This document shows, one piece after another, positions 1-6,657 of a DNA stretch of 6,799 nt (positions are counted from its first letter, which is position 1; every line of letters begins with the position of its first letter). The notes below the pieces were generated by a model that was not told where the DNA came from, made no database searches, and saw only the letters and a program-made list of their open reading frames with translations. Location: NCBI GenBank assembly GCA_014379885.1, contig JACMKW010000348.1, positions 1-6,799 of the forward strand, given 5' to 3'. The DNA is from Rhizobacter sp. (GTDB taxonomy: Bacteria > Pseudomonadota > Gammaproteobacteria > Burkholderiales > Burkholderiaceae). Made by a program: the position numbers and the translations under genes.

Positions 1-1
1 C

Positions 2-1291
2 GAGTTGATCGTGAGCTCGATGAAGGTGAGTGACTTGATCGCACAAGCCGAATCGCTCACACGCGCATCGACCGCGAGCAACGATGCGCGCTTCTCGCGC
101 CCCGAACTCGACAGCGACTTCGCGCCGCCGCGAGACGGTTTCGAGAAAGGCCTGGCCGAGCTGTGGGGCAAGCTGCTGGGCGTGGAAGGGGTCGGCATTC
201 AAGACAGCTTCTTCGACCTGGGCGGGCATTCGCTGATCGCGGTGCGCCTGTTCAACGAGATCGCTGACAAGTTCGATGTCGACCTGCCGATGTCGGTGTT
301 AATGCAAACGCCCACCATCGAAGGCCTGGCCACGCTCTTGCGTGGGGACGCCTACGACGAAGCGACTGCGGCCGAAGGCAAGCCGGCCGAAGACGCCGGT
401 ACACGTGCCAAACCCGAGCTGCGCTACAGACATGTGGTGCCCATGCACGCTGCGCCAGTGGCAGGGCGCACACCGCTCTTCGTGGTGGCCGGCATGTACG
501 GCAACGTGCTCAACCTGAGCCACCTGGCGCATTTGCTGGGCGAAGACCGGCCGTTCTATGCCTTGCAAGCGCGTGGCCTGTATGGCGACGCCGCACCGCA
601 TGAAAGTTTTGAAGAAGCCGCGGCCGACTACCTCGCCGAGGTGGTGCAGGTGCAGCCTCAAGGGCCGTACCTGCTGGGTGGCTTCTCGGGAGGCGGCCTC
701 ATTGCCTTCGAGATGGCGCGGCAACTGCTGGCGCGTGGCGAACAGGTGCTGGGTGTGCTGATGCTCGACACCCCGGCGCGCGAGATCCCCAACTTCAGCC
801 TGGGCGACAAGCTCTCCATGCTGATGCAGAGCGCGCAGCGCGAAGGCTTCGGCATCGTCGGCCAGAAGATCGCTGCACGCATCGAATGGGAGAAAGAAAA
901 GCGCCGCCGCCGCCAGGAGCCCAACAAGGCCGCTGATGGCGGTGATGGCGCTGAGGGCAACGCCGCCGCCAACTTCCAGTCACGCCGCATTGGCGACGCT
1001 TTCTTCCGCAGCCTGATCAAGTACCAGATCCCCAAGGTGCCGGTGATGGTCGCGGTGTTCCGGCCCAAGCTCGACATCAAGTTCCGCTTGAGTGGCGACC
1101 GCCTGGTCGACTCGTACCGCAACTACGTGCGCGCCGACAACTTCTGGACGCCGCACGTCGGCAGCCTGCAGGTGTTCGAAGTGCCCGGCAGCCACGACAA
1201 CATGGTGCTGGAGCCCAACGTGCGCGTGCTGGTGTCGTTGCTGCGGCGGGTGATCGATGGAACAGGAAAGCCGCAAACCGGGAAGCCATAA
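2..1291 (+). CDS. C-terminal part of a modular PKS or hybrid PKS/NRPS: carrier domain plus thioesterase (5' truncated)
   Basis: This is the end of a modular megasynthase; the reading frame is open at the left edge, so the true start lies outside the window and the TTG at position 5 is not a start. Numbering from that codon, residues 1-25 resemble the tail of a PKS ketoreductase region ([15 protein letters not shown]). Residues 40-115 are a phosphopantetheine carrier domain with the DLGGHSL motif, the modified serine being Ser76. Residues 155-420 are a type I alpha/beta-hydrolase thioesterase: nucleophile Ser228 in GGFSGG, Asp255 in LMLDTP and His397 in GSHDN form a complete triad. The thioesterase should release the finished chain by hydrolysis or cyclisation, which the sequence cannot distinguish. 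A basic then Gly/Ala/Asp-rich stretch at residues 296-324 interrupts the thioesterase lid region. The gene ends in TAA, 23 bp before the CCR gene. Domain assignment is firm; PKS versus NRPS identity of the last module is an inference. Confidence 0.93.
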   Translation, partial: ELIVSSMKVSDLIAQAESLTRASTASNDARFSRPELDSDFAPPRDGFEKGLAELWGKLLGVEGVGIQDSFFDLGGHSLIAVRLFNEIADKFDVDLPMSVLMQTPTIEGLATLLRGDAYDEATAAEGKPAEDAGTRAKPELRYRHVVPMHAAPVAGRTPLFVVAGMYGNVLNLSHLAHLLGEDRPFYALQARGLYGDAAPHESFEEAAADYLAEVVQVQPQGPYLLGGFSGGGLIAFEMARQLLARGEQVLGVLMLDTPAREIPNFSLGDKLSMLMQSAQREGFGIVGQKIAARIEWEKEKRRRRQEPNKAADGGDGAEGNAAANFQSRRIGDAFFRSLIKYQIPKVPVMVAVFRPKLDIKFRLSGDRLVDSYRNYVRADNFWTPHVGSLQVFEVPGSHDNMVLEPNVRVLVSLLRRVIDGTGKPQTGKP

Positions 1292-1300
1292 GAAGGCCAC

Positions 1301-1306
1301 AGGGAG
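1301..1306 (+). promoter_or_regulatory. Ribosome-binding site of the CCR gene
   Basis: AGGGAG lies 8 nt upstream of the ATG at 1315, in the 23-bp spacer after the synthase stop codon. It supports this ATG as the start and suggests independent ribosome loading at this gene, unlike the following genes, which start inside the previous gene. Confidence 0.7.
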
Positions 1307-1314
1307 CAACCGAC

Positions 1315-2547
1315 ATGACCAAGAACCTCTACGAACTCGGCGAAACGCCGCCGTTGGGCCATGTGCCCGACAAGATGTACGCGAGCGTCATCCGCAGCGA
1401 GCGTTATGGCCAGCCGCGAGATGCGTTTCAGATCGAGGTGGTCGACGTGCCCAAGCCCGGCCCCAAGCAGGTGCTGGTGTGGGTGATGGCCGCCGGCATC
1501 AACTACAACAACGTGTGGGCCGCGCTCGGCACGCCGGTGGATGTGATTGCGGCGCGCCGCAAGAGCCACCCGGATGAGCCGGACTTTCACATCGGCGGGT
1601 CGGATGCCTCGGGGATCGTCTGGGCGGTGGGCAACGAGGTGAACAACGTCGCCGTGGGCGATGAAGTGGTGCTCTCCTGCGCCACCTGGGACGAAAACGC
1701 CGCTGACATCCAGGCCGGCGCCGACCCCATCACCTCCACCAGCGCCAGGATCTGGGGCTACGAAGAGAACTGGGGCTCGTTCGCGCAGTTCACGCGTGTT
1801 GACGACTACCAATGCCACCCCAAGCCACCCAAGCTCTCGTGGGAAGCCGCGGCGGCCTACATGCTGGTGGGTGCCACGGCTTACCGCCAGCTGATGGGCT
1901 GGGCGCCCAACACCGTGAAAGAAGGCGACCCGGTGCTGATCTGGGGCGGCTCCGGCGGCCTGGGCTCGATGGCGATTCAGATCGTCAAGGCCAAGGGCGG
2001 CATTCCGATCGCGGTGGTGTCGTCCGAGAGCCGCATGGAGCATTGTTACCGGCTTGGCGCCAAGGGTGTGATCAACCGCACCGACCCGGCCTTCACACAC
2101 TGGGGGCGCCTGCCCGACACCGGCGATGCCGAGGGCTATGCCGAATGGATGAAGGGCGCCAATGCCTTCCGAAAGAAGTGGTCTGAGGTGCTGGGTTCGC
2201 GCCAAGGCCCGCGCATCGTGCTGGAGCACCCGGGCGAGTCAACGATCCCCACCTCGGTGCTGGTGTGCGACAACGCCGGCATGATCGTTATTTGTGCCGG
2301 CACCACCGGCTACAACGCCGACGTGGACTTGCGCTACCTGTGGATGCGCCAGAAGCGCCTGCAAGGCTCGCACTTCGCCAACGCCGAGCAGTGCCGCGCG
2401 CTGAACGACATGGTCATCGCCGGTAAGGTGGACCCTGCGCTGGCGCGCACCTTCGCGTTTGACCAGGTGGGCACGGCGCATCAACTCCTGCATGAGAACA
2501 CGCACCCGCCGGGCAACCTGGCGATCCGGGTGAACGCATTGGCATGA
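1315..2547 (+). CDS. ccr: Crotonyl-CoA carboxylase/reductase family enzyme (CCR; alkylmalonyl-CoA extender supply)
   Basis: The 410-residue protein is a medium-chain dehydrogenase/reductase of the CCR family. Family members reductively carboxylate a 2-enoyl-CoA with NADPH and CO2 to give ethylmalonyl-CoA or longer alkylmalonyl-CoA. Visible family marks are the NYNNVW motif (residues 63-68), GGSDASG (94-100), [13 protein letters not shown] (147-159), the nucleotide-binding loop [10 protein letters not shown] (209-218), GAKGVINR (248-255), EHPGE (304-308), AGTTGYN (328-334), [13 protein letters not shown] (343-355) and HPPGN (397-401). NYN and the GSHF histidine (His353) lie where the CO2-binding Asn and His of characterised CCRs are found, so carboxylation is plausible and not only reduction. 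The position right after a PKS thioesterase points to extender-unit supply, not the ethylmalonyl-CoA assimilation pathway, whose other genes are not in the window. Chain-length preference cannot be read here. The stop overlaps the next start by 4 nt. A non-carboxylating enoyl reductase is the main alternative. Confidence 0.9.
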   Translation: MTKNLYELGETPPLGHVPDKMYASVIRSERYGQPRDAFQIEVVDVPKPGPKQVLVWVMAAGINYNNVWAALGTPVDVIAARRKSHPDEPDFHIGGSDASGIVWAVGNEVNNVAVGDEVVLSCATWDENAADIQAGADPITSTSARIWGYEENWGSFAQFTRVDDYQCHPKPPKLSWEAAAAYMLVGATAYRQLMGWAPNTVKEGDPVLIWGGSGGLGSMAIQIVKAKGGIPIAVVSSESRMEHCYRLGAKGVINRTDPAFTHWGRLPDTGDAEGYAEWMKGANAFRKKWSEVLGSRQGPRIVLEHPGESTIPTSVLVCDNAGMIVICAGTTGYNADVDLRYLWMRQKRLQGSHFANAEQCRALNDMVIAGKVDPALARTFAFDQVGTAHQLLHENTHPPGNLAIRVNALA

Positions 2548-3551
2548 GTGTGGAGTCGAACAGCGGCCGGTTGCTTATTTCCATCGTCGCGTGGAAGGGC
2601 GCCGACCTCACGATTGATTGCCTGCGCTCGATCGAGCCCGAGTTGGCATCGGTGCCGGGCACACGCGTCATCGTGGTCGACAACGCGTCACCTGATGGCG
2701 CGGCTGACCGTGTCGCGCAGGCCATTGCCGACAACCATTGGGGCGCCTGGGCCACGCTGATCCGCGCGCCTGGCAATGGCGGCTTTGCGGCGGGCAACAA
2801 CATCGCCATCCGCGAGATGCTGGCTGAAGCGCAGCCGGCCGAGTTCTGCCTGCTGCTGAACCCCGACACGCTGGTGCGCCCTGGCGCCCTGCGCATCCTG
2901 CTCGACTTTCTCCTCGCGCACCCGAAGGTCGGGATTGCCGGTGGCCGCAGCGAAGACCTCGACGCCACGCCGCAGATGTGCTGCTTCCGCTTTCCCAACG
3001 CCGTCAACGAGGTGCTCGGCTACCTGGGCATCGGTGCGCTCGACCGCGTGTTCCATCGCCACCTCACGCGCCTGGGCATCCCGGAGCAACCGCGCGAGGT
3101 TGACTGGGTGTCAGGCGCCTTCATGCTGATCCGCAAGGCCGTGCTCGACGACATCGGCCTGATGGACGAGACCTTCTTTCTCTACTTCGAAGAAACCGAC
3201 TTCACCCGCCGCGCCCGGCTCGCGGGCTGGGGCTGCTGGCATGTGCCGCAGGCCCGCATCGTTCACTTGGTGGGGCAGAGCAGTGGCGTGACGGTGCGGG
3301 GCCAGCCGCGCAAGCGGGTGCCGGGCTATTGGTTTGACTCCCGGCGGCGCTACTTCGTAATGCACCATGGCCGCGTCTACACCGCGTTGATGGACTTGCT
3401 GGTGGTGCTGGGTTACCCGATCGGGCGCTTGATGGGGCGGCTGCGGCGGCGGCCCAGTCAGGCTCCGCACTTTCTGAGCGATTTCATCCGCCACAGCGCG
3501 ATGTTTCGCGGTGAGGGTGCGCCTCTCGTGTTGAAGCGGAGCGTGGCGTGA
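2544..3551 (+). CDS. GT2 family glycosyltransferase, rhamnosyltransferase-like (first of a tandem pair)
   Basis: This is a 335-residue inverting GT-A fold glycosyltransferase. The N-terminal nucleotide-binding core shows ISIVAWK (residues 12-18), VVDNAS (44-49), [10 protein letters not shown] (77-86) and the metal-site motif NPDT (106-109). The acceptor half shows WVSGAFML (188-195), [16 protein letters not shown] (205-220) with the likely catalytic acid/base region, and a conserved His241 before GQSSG. This arrangement is the WbbL/RhlC type of GT2, often a rhamnosyl or other deoxyhexosyl transferase, but the sugar is not determined by sequence. There is no signal peptide. The C-terminal part (about 278-305) pairs a hydrophobic stretch with an Arg-rich tail, which could touch the membrane surface. 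The ATG overlaps the CCR stop as ATGA, implying translational coupling. The natural acceptor would be the polyketide made by the cluster; a surface polysaccharide or lipid acceptor is the alternative. Confidence 0.9.
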   Translation: MSVESNSGRLLISIVAWKGADLTIDCLRSIEPELASVPGTRVIVVDNASPDGAADRVAQAIADNHWGAWATLIRAPGNGGFAAGNNIAIREMLAEAQPAEFCLLLNPDTLVRPGALRILLDFLLAHPKVGIAGGRSEDLDATPQMCCFRFPNAVNEVLGYLGIGALDRVFHRHLTRLGIPEQPREVDWVSGAFMLIRKAVLDDIGLMDETFFLYFEETDFTRRARLAGWGCWHVPQARIVHLVGQSSGVTVRGQPRKRVPGYWFDSRRRYFVMHHGRVYTALMDLLVVLGYPIGRLMGRLRRRPSQAPHFLSDFIRHSAMFRGEGAPLVLKRSVA

Positions 3552-4579
3552 ACGCACGCGCGCAGGTGGAGGTGGCCATCGTCAACTACCGCACCGGCGG
3601 TTTGGCGGTCGATTGCCTGCGCTCGCTGGTGCCCGAGGTCGCAGCCTGCCCCGGCACGCTGGTGACGGTGGTCGACAACTGCTCGGGCGACGGCTCGGCC
3701 GACGTGATCGAGGCGGCCATCGCGGCCGAAGGCTGGTTCTCCTGGGCGCGGCTGTTGCGCGCGCCAGTGAATGGCGGCTTTTCCTACGGCAACAACCAGG
3801 TGGTGCGCCCGGCGCTGGCGTCGGCAGACCCGCCCACCTTCTTCTGGCTGCTGAACCCCGACACCCAGGCCCAACCGGGTGCACTGCGTGTGCTGATCGA
3901 CTTTCTGCAAGCCCACCCGCGTGCGGGCATCGCCGGCAGCAGCTTCCTGCTGGGCAACGGCGAGCCGTGGCCCTATGCGTTCCGCTTCCCCTCGATCTGG
4001 AGTGAGCTGGCCAATGGCCTGCGCCTGAGCTTCGTCGGCAAGCTCTTGAAGAACCGTGTCGGCCTGCGCCCCATGGGCAACAAGGCCGAGCAGGTCGACT
4101 GGCTCCCCGGCGCCAGCATGCTGGTGCGGCGTGAGGTGTTCGAGGCCGCGGGCCTGATGGACGAAGGCTACTTTCTGTACTTCGAAGAAACCGACTTCAG
4201 CCTCGCCGCCCTGCACGCCGGCTGGCAGACCTGGTACGTGCCGCAGAGTGTCGTGAAGCACTACGTCGGCCAGAGCACGGGCGTGAGCGGCCACCATGCC
4301 GGCGTGAAACGCCGGCCGCAGTATTGGTTTGATTCGCGCCGGCGTTTCTGGGTCAAGAACCACGGCCGTTTCTACGCGGCCGCCACCGACGTGGTGTGGG
4401 CCCTGGCCTTCAGCACCTGGAAGCTGCGCAACCTGGTGCAGCGCAAGCAAGCCGATTACCCTCCGTACTTCTTCCGCGACCTGCTTCGCAATTCCGCCTT
4501 GTTCAATAGCGGCCTGCCCACCAGCACGGTTGCCTCTCAAAGTTCCCATGGCCATTCAAATCATCCCGCACAGCGCTGA
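3548..4579 (+). CDS. GT2 family glycosyltransferase, rhamnosyltransferase-like (second of a tandem pair)
   Basis: This 343-residue GT2 enzyme is a paralogue of the preceding gene. The same motifs recur in the same order: VVDNCS (residues 41-46), NGGFSYGNN (75-83), NPDT (103-106), FRFP (145-148), VDWLPGASML (183-192), [16 protein letters not shown] (202-217), His238 and YWFDSRRR (259-266). All residues expected for activity appear to be present. The start is GTG at 3548, overlapping the previous stop as GTGA, with GGAG at 3538-3541 placed 6 nt upstream; no better start exists nearby. The last 25 or so residues, rich in Ser, His and Gln, have no counterpart in the first enzyme, and the final 32 nt also encode the start of the next gene. 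Keeping two intact copies suggests each adds a different sugar or acts at a different position. This would give a disaccharide or two separate sugars, but donor and acceptor are not visible. Confidence 0.9.
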   Translation: MNARAQVEVAIVNYRTGGLAVDCLRSLVPEVAACPGTLVTVVDNCSGDGSADVIEAAIAAEGWFSWARLLRAPVNGGFSYGNNQVVRPALASADPPTFFWLLNPDTQAQPGALRVLIDFLQAHPRAGIAGSSFLLGNGEPWPYAFRFPSIWSELANGLRLSFVGKLLKNRVGLRPMGNKAEQVDWLPGASMLVRREVFEAAGLMDEGYFLYFEETDFSLAALHAGWQTWYVPQSVVKHYVGQSTGVSGHHAGVKRRPQYWFDSRRRFWVKNHGRFYAAATDVVWALAFSTWKLRNLVQRKQADYPPYFFRDLLRNSALFNSGLPTSTVASQSSHGHSNHPAQR

Positions 4580-5672
4580 GCGCCGTGCCGCCGTGCAGGA
4601 ATTCAACCAGCGCATGCGCGAGGGCGGTTCGCCCTGGAGCTTTTACGCCGACCCCGAGCCCGACTGGATCCCCAAGCGTGAAGGCCAGAACGTCTGGCGC
4701 GAGTACTACCTGGCCGTGGAAGACGACACCGCCGTGCGGGGCGCCTTTGCCCTCAAGCCGCAAGACTGGCTGATCAACGGTCAGATCCAGGTGGTGACCG
4801 ACTGGCAGGGCCCGTTCTCCGAAGGGGCCATCGACGTGCGCCACGGCACGCTGGGCCTGCGCATGATCCGCGACATGCTCAAGAAGCGCCCTTTGCTCTA
4901 CAGCTGGGGCCATGGCGGCGACGACCAGCCGGTGGTGCAGATGTTGCGCATGATGAATTGGCTGCTGCACCCCACGCCTTTCTGCCTGTTTGTGGCCAAG
5001 CCGTTTCGCTTCCTGCGGCTCAATGCCCAGCTGCGCAAGTCAACCTTTCGGCGTGCGGTGCTCGACGTGGCGGCGTACAGCGGCCTGGGCTGGCTGGGCC
5101 TGCGCGCCCTGCATGCAGGGCTGCGGCTGAAGGCGGGCGGCGGTGGTTTCAGCGCCAGTGCCGTCGAGGTGCCCGAGTTCGGGCCCTGGGCCGATGAGTT
5201 GTGGAACCGGTGCAAGGGCAGCTACCGCGCCATTGCGGTGCGCGATGCGGCCTCGATGAATGCCCTGGCTCCCGCAGGGGCTTGGCCGCCGGTCACGCGC
5301 TTGCGTGTCGAGCGCGATGGCCAGGCCATCGGCTGGGCGCTGGTGATGGACACGCAGATGAAAGGCGAGCACCGCTTTGGTGACCTGCGGGTCGGCTCGA
5401 TCGTCGACTGCCTGGCCAACCCCGTTGACGCGGGCGAGGTGGTGGCTGCGGCCACGCGCTTTCTCACCCAGCGTGGCGTGGACATCGTGGTGTCGAACCA
5501 AGCTCACCCCGGCTGGGCAAGGGGCTTTGCGCAGAACGGTTATGCGGTGCTCGCCGACAAGCGGCTTTTTGCCGCTTCGCCGGCCTTGCAGGCCGCGCTG
5601 GAACCCCTGGCCCAGGTGTCACAAGGGCTTCATCTGACAAATATGGACGGTCACGGCCCCATGGCGCTCTGA
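4548..5672 (+). CDS. GNAT-like acyltransferase, apparently two-lobed
   Basis: This 374-residue protein looks like a member of the GNAT/FemAB-like acyltransferase superfamily, which moves acyl groups from CoA or another carrier to an amine or hydroxyl. The start is ATG at 4548 inside the end of the second glycosyltransferase; the frame is open further upstream, but that part translates to Ser/Pro/Arg-rich shadow sequence. The ribosome-binding site is weak, so translation probably depends on coupling. Residues 1-150 form a first mixed alpha/beta lobe (YYLAVEDDTAVRGAFALK at 53-70). Residues 165-192 are hydrophobic with interspersed Arg. Residues 205-374 form a second lobe with a GNAT-like pattern: RLRVERDGQAIGWALV (251-266), GDLRVGSIVDCLA (278-290) and VSNQAHPGWARGFAQNGY (315-332). 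No classical acyl-CoA loop is unmistakable. Position suggests acylation of the sugar or aglycone. The superfamily is likely, the substrate unknown. Confidence 0.65.
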   Translation: MAIQIIPHSAERRAAVQEFNQRMREGGSPWSFYADPEPDWIPKREGQNVWREYYLAVEDDTAVRGAFALKPQDWLINGQIQVVTDWQGPFSEGAIDVRHGTLGLRMIRDMLKKRPLLYSWGHGGDDQPVVQMLRMMNWLLHPTPFCLFVAKPFRFLRLNAQLRKSTFRRAVLDVAAYSGLGWLGLRALHAGLRLKAGGGGFSASAVEVPEFGPWADELWNRCKGSYRAIAVRDAASMNALAPAGAWPPVTRLRVERDGQAIGWALVMDTQMKGEHRFGDLRVGSIVDCLANPVDAGEVVAAATRFLTQRGVDIVVSNQAHPGWARGFAQNGYAVLADKRLFAASPALQAALEPLAQVSQGLHLTNMDGHGPMAL

Positions 5673-5758
5673 TCACGCCAATTCGCGGGGTTGCACAGGC
5701 TGGCAATTCCTGCGGATACTTTCAGTTCACCTATTTTGGTAGTCACCGGGAATCCATC
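5673..5758 (+). other. Intergenic region, AT-richer than its surroundings
   Basis: These 86 bp are the only substantial gap in the window and are visibly less GC-rich than the genes on either side. No convincing terminator hairpin is present. The part from about 5700 to 5740 is richest in T, as expected of a promoter region. The end carries GGGA at 5748-5751, 7 nt before the GTG start of the oxygenase, a weak but correctly placed ribosome-binding site. Confidence 0.6.
5691..5720 (+). promoter_or_regulatory. Candidate sigma-70-type promoter for the oxygenase block
   Basis: TTGCAC at 5691-5696 and GATACT at 5715-5720 match the -35 and -10 consensus at four of six positions each, with an 18-bp spacer. 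They sit in the AT-richer gap about 40 bp before the oxygenase start. The match is weak enough to arise by chance. It is listed because the gap is the one place where a new transcript could begin. Confidence 0.25.
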
Positions 5759-6622
5759 GTGGAAACCGCATCCGACCTCGCAACTCGCCTCACAAAGGCC
5801 TCGCGCAAGAAAACCTGGGACGTCTACAACACCTTCAACTGGCCCGAAGCGCTGGAAGAGGGCGTCTGGTACATGCCGCCCGAGCTGATCTCGATCTATG
5901 GCACGCCGGCCTACGAGGCCCTCACCGAAGAACAGAAAAAGAAGCTGAGCCTCTACGAACTGGGCAACTTCTTCAGCCTGGTGCTGCAAGGCGAGCGCCC
6001 ATTGGTGGCTGGCCTGGTGGATCGCCTGTATGCCAAGGGCAACACCACCTCCGTCAACGAATACCTGCACCACTTCGTCGACGAAGAAAACAAGCACATG
6101 GTGATGTTTGGCGAGTTCTGCAATCGCTACATCGGCAAGGTCTACCCCGAGAAGAAGATCTCGTTGCCCAAGGCGTATGCCAAGGGCGAAGAAGAGGTGG
6201 CCTTCTATTGCAAGGTGATGGTGGTTGAGGAGCTGGGCGACTACTACAACCTGGCCATCGAAAAAGACGAACGTGTCGACGCACTGGTGCGCGAAGTCAA
6301 CAAGGTGCACCACATCGACGAAGCACGCCACCTGGCCTTTGGCCGCTTGCAGCTGGCCGAGCTGTTCGCGAAGTTCTCGCCCGAGTGGTCGCCCGAAACG
6401 CTGGCGGGCTTTCGCGAGTGGCTGGTGGCTTACCTGCGCGCCTCTTGGGGCGACTACTACAACCCGGCGATGTACCGTGATGCGGGGCTGGCCGACTCGT
6501 ACGAGCTGCGGCAGATGGCCATGGCGCACCCGGCTGGTGCCGAACTGCGCAGACGCGCGTCTGCCAAGGTCGTCAACTATTTCATCAAGACGGGCTTGCT
6601 GGCCGAGGAGCCCTCGCTTTGA
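5759..6622 (+). CDS. AurF/CmlI-type non-heme diiron oxygenase
   Basis: The 287-residue protein belongs to the diiron oxygenase family of AurF (p-aminobenzoate N-oxygenase) and CmlI, enzymes that oxidise arylamines to nitro groups; other members may do different oxidations. All seven ligands expected of this family can be assigned: Glu79, Glu110 and His113 (EENKH), Glu157 (VVEELGDYY), His184, Glu188 and His191 (HHIDEARH). As I recall the published AurF ligands, the spacing from the third Glu onward (27, 4 and 3 residues) is the same. The third histidine separates this group from ordinary ferritin-like diiron enzymes. The protein is shorter than AurF, mainly at the N-terminus and between the helix pairs. 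It should be cytosolic. The start is GTG at 5759, after a weak GGGA. Lys, Glu and Tyr are more frequent than in its neighbours. It lies directly before a free carrier protein, so its substrate may be carrier-bound, as for CmlI. The exact reaction is unknown. Confidence 0.85.
   Translation: METASDLATRLTKASRKKTWDVYNTFNWPEALEEGVWYMPPELISIYGTPAYEALTEEQKKKLSLYELGNFFSLVLQGERPLVAGLVDRLYAKGNTTSVNEYLHHFVDEENKHMVMFGEFCNRYIGKVYPEKKISLPKAYAKGEEEVAFYCKVMVVEELGDYYNLAIEKDERVDALVREVNKVHHIDEARHLAFGRLQLAELFAKFSPEWSPETLAGFREWLVAYLRASWGDYYNPAMYRDAGLADSYELRQMAMAHPAGAELRRRASAKVVNYFIKTGLLAEEPSL
6605..6610 (+). promoter_or_regulatory. Possible ribosome-binding site that would favour an early TTG start for the carrier protein
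   Basis: GAGGAG lies 8 nt before a TTG at 6619 that overlaps the oxygenase stop as TTGA and is in frame with the carrier protein. The same six bases encode Glu-Glu near the end of the oxygenase, so the match could be coincidental. Confidence 0.35.
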
Positions 6623-6657
6623 GTGAGGCAAATGCGCGAGGCGTGAAAGAAAAAAGT

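Noticed and set aside
1265..1287. Short direct repeat GGAAAGCC/GGAAGCC at the end of the synthase gene.
   Set aside because: It is a small imperfect repeat giving a GKP-type tail and is too short to indicate a mobile element or regulatory array.
1123..2229. Long minus-strand open frame (368 codons) opposite the thioesterase end and CCR gene.
   Set aside because: It is antisense to well-recognised genes, rich in His, Arg, Ala and Gly as expected of a high-GC mirror frame, and shows no recognisable domain.
4329..4547. Upstream extension of the GNAT reading frame by 73 codons.
   Set aside because: It lies wholly within the second glycosyltransferase and translates to Ser/Pro/Arg/Cys-rich shadow sequence; the natural protein begins at ATG 4548.
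3458..4555. Minus-strand open frame of 365 codons opposite the second glycosyltransferase.
   Set aside because: The plus strand encodes a clear GT2 enzyme with all motifs; the minus frame has shadow-type composition and no family features.
5559..5577. Perfect 7-bp inverted repeat AAGCGGC/GCCGCTT around a TTTTT loop, which could look like a terminator or attenuator.
   Set aside because: It lies inside the GNAT gene about 95 bp before its stop, the T run is in the loop and not after the stem, and the bases encode a normal protein stretch (DKRLFAA). Most likely chance.
5700..5713. TGGCAATTCCTGC resembles a sigma-54 promoter (GG and GC elements).
   Set aside because: There are 8 bases between GG and GC where sigma-54 sites need 10, and the conserved bases around them do not match well.
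5651..6631. Minus-strand open frame of 326 codons opposite the diiron oxygenase.
   Set aside because: The plus-strand protein carries a complete diiron motif set; the opposing frame is rich in His, Val and Gln from reverse reading of common codons.
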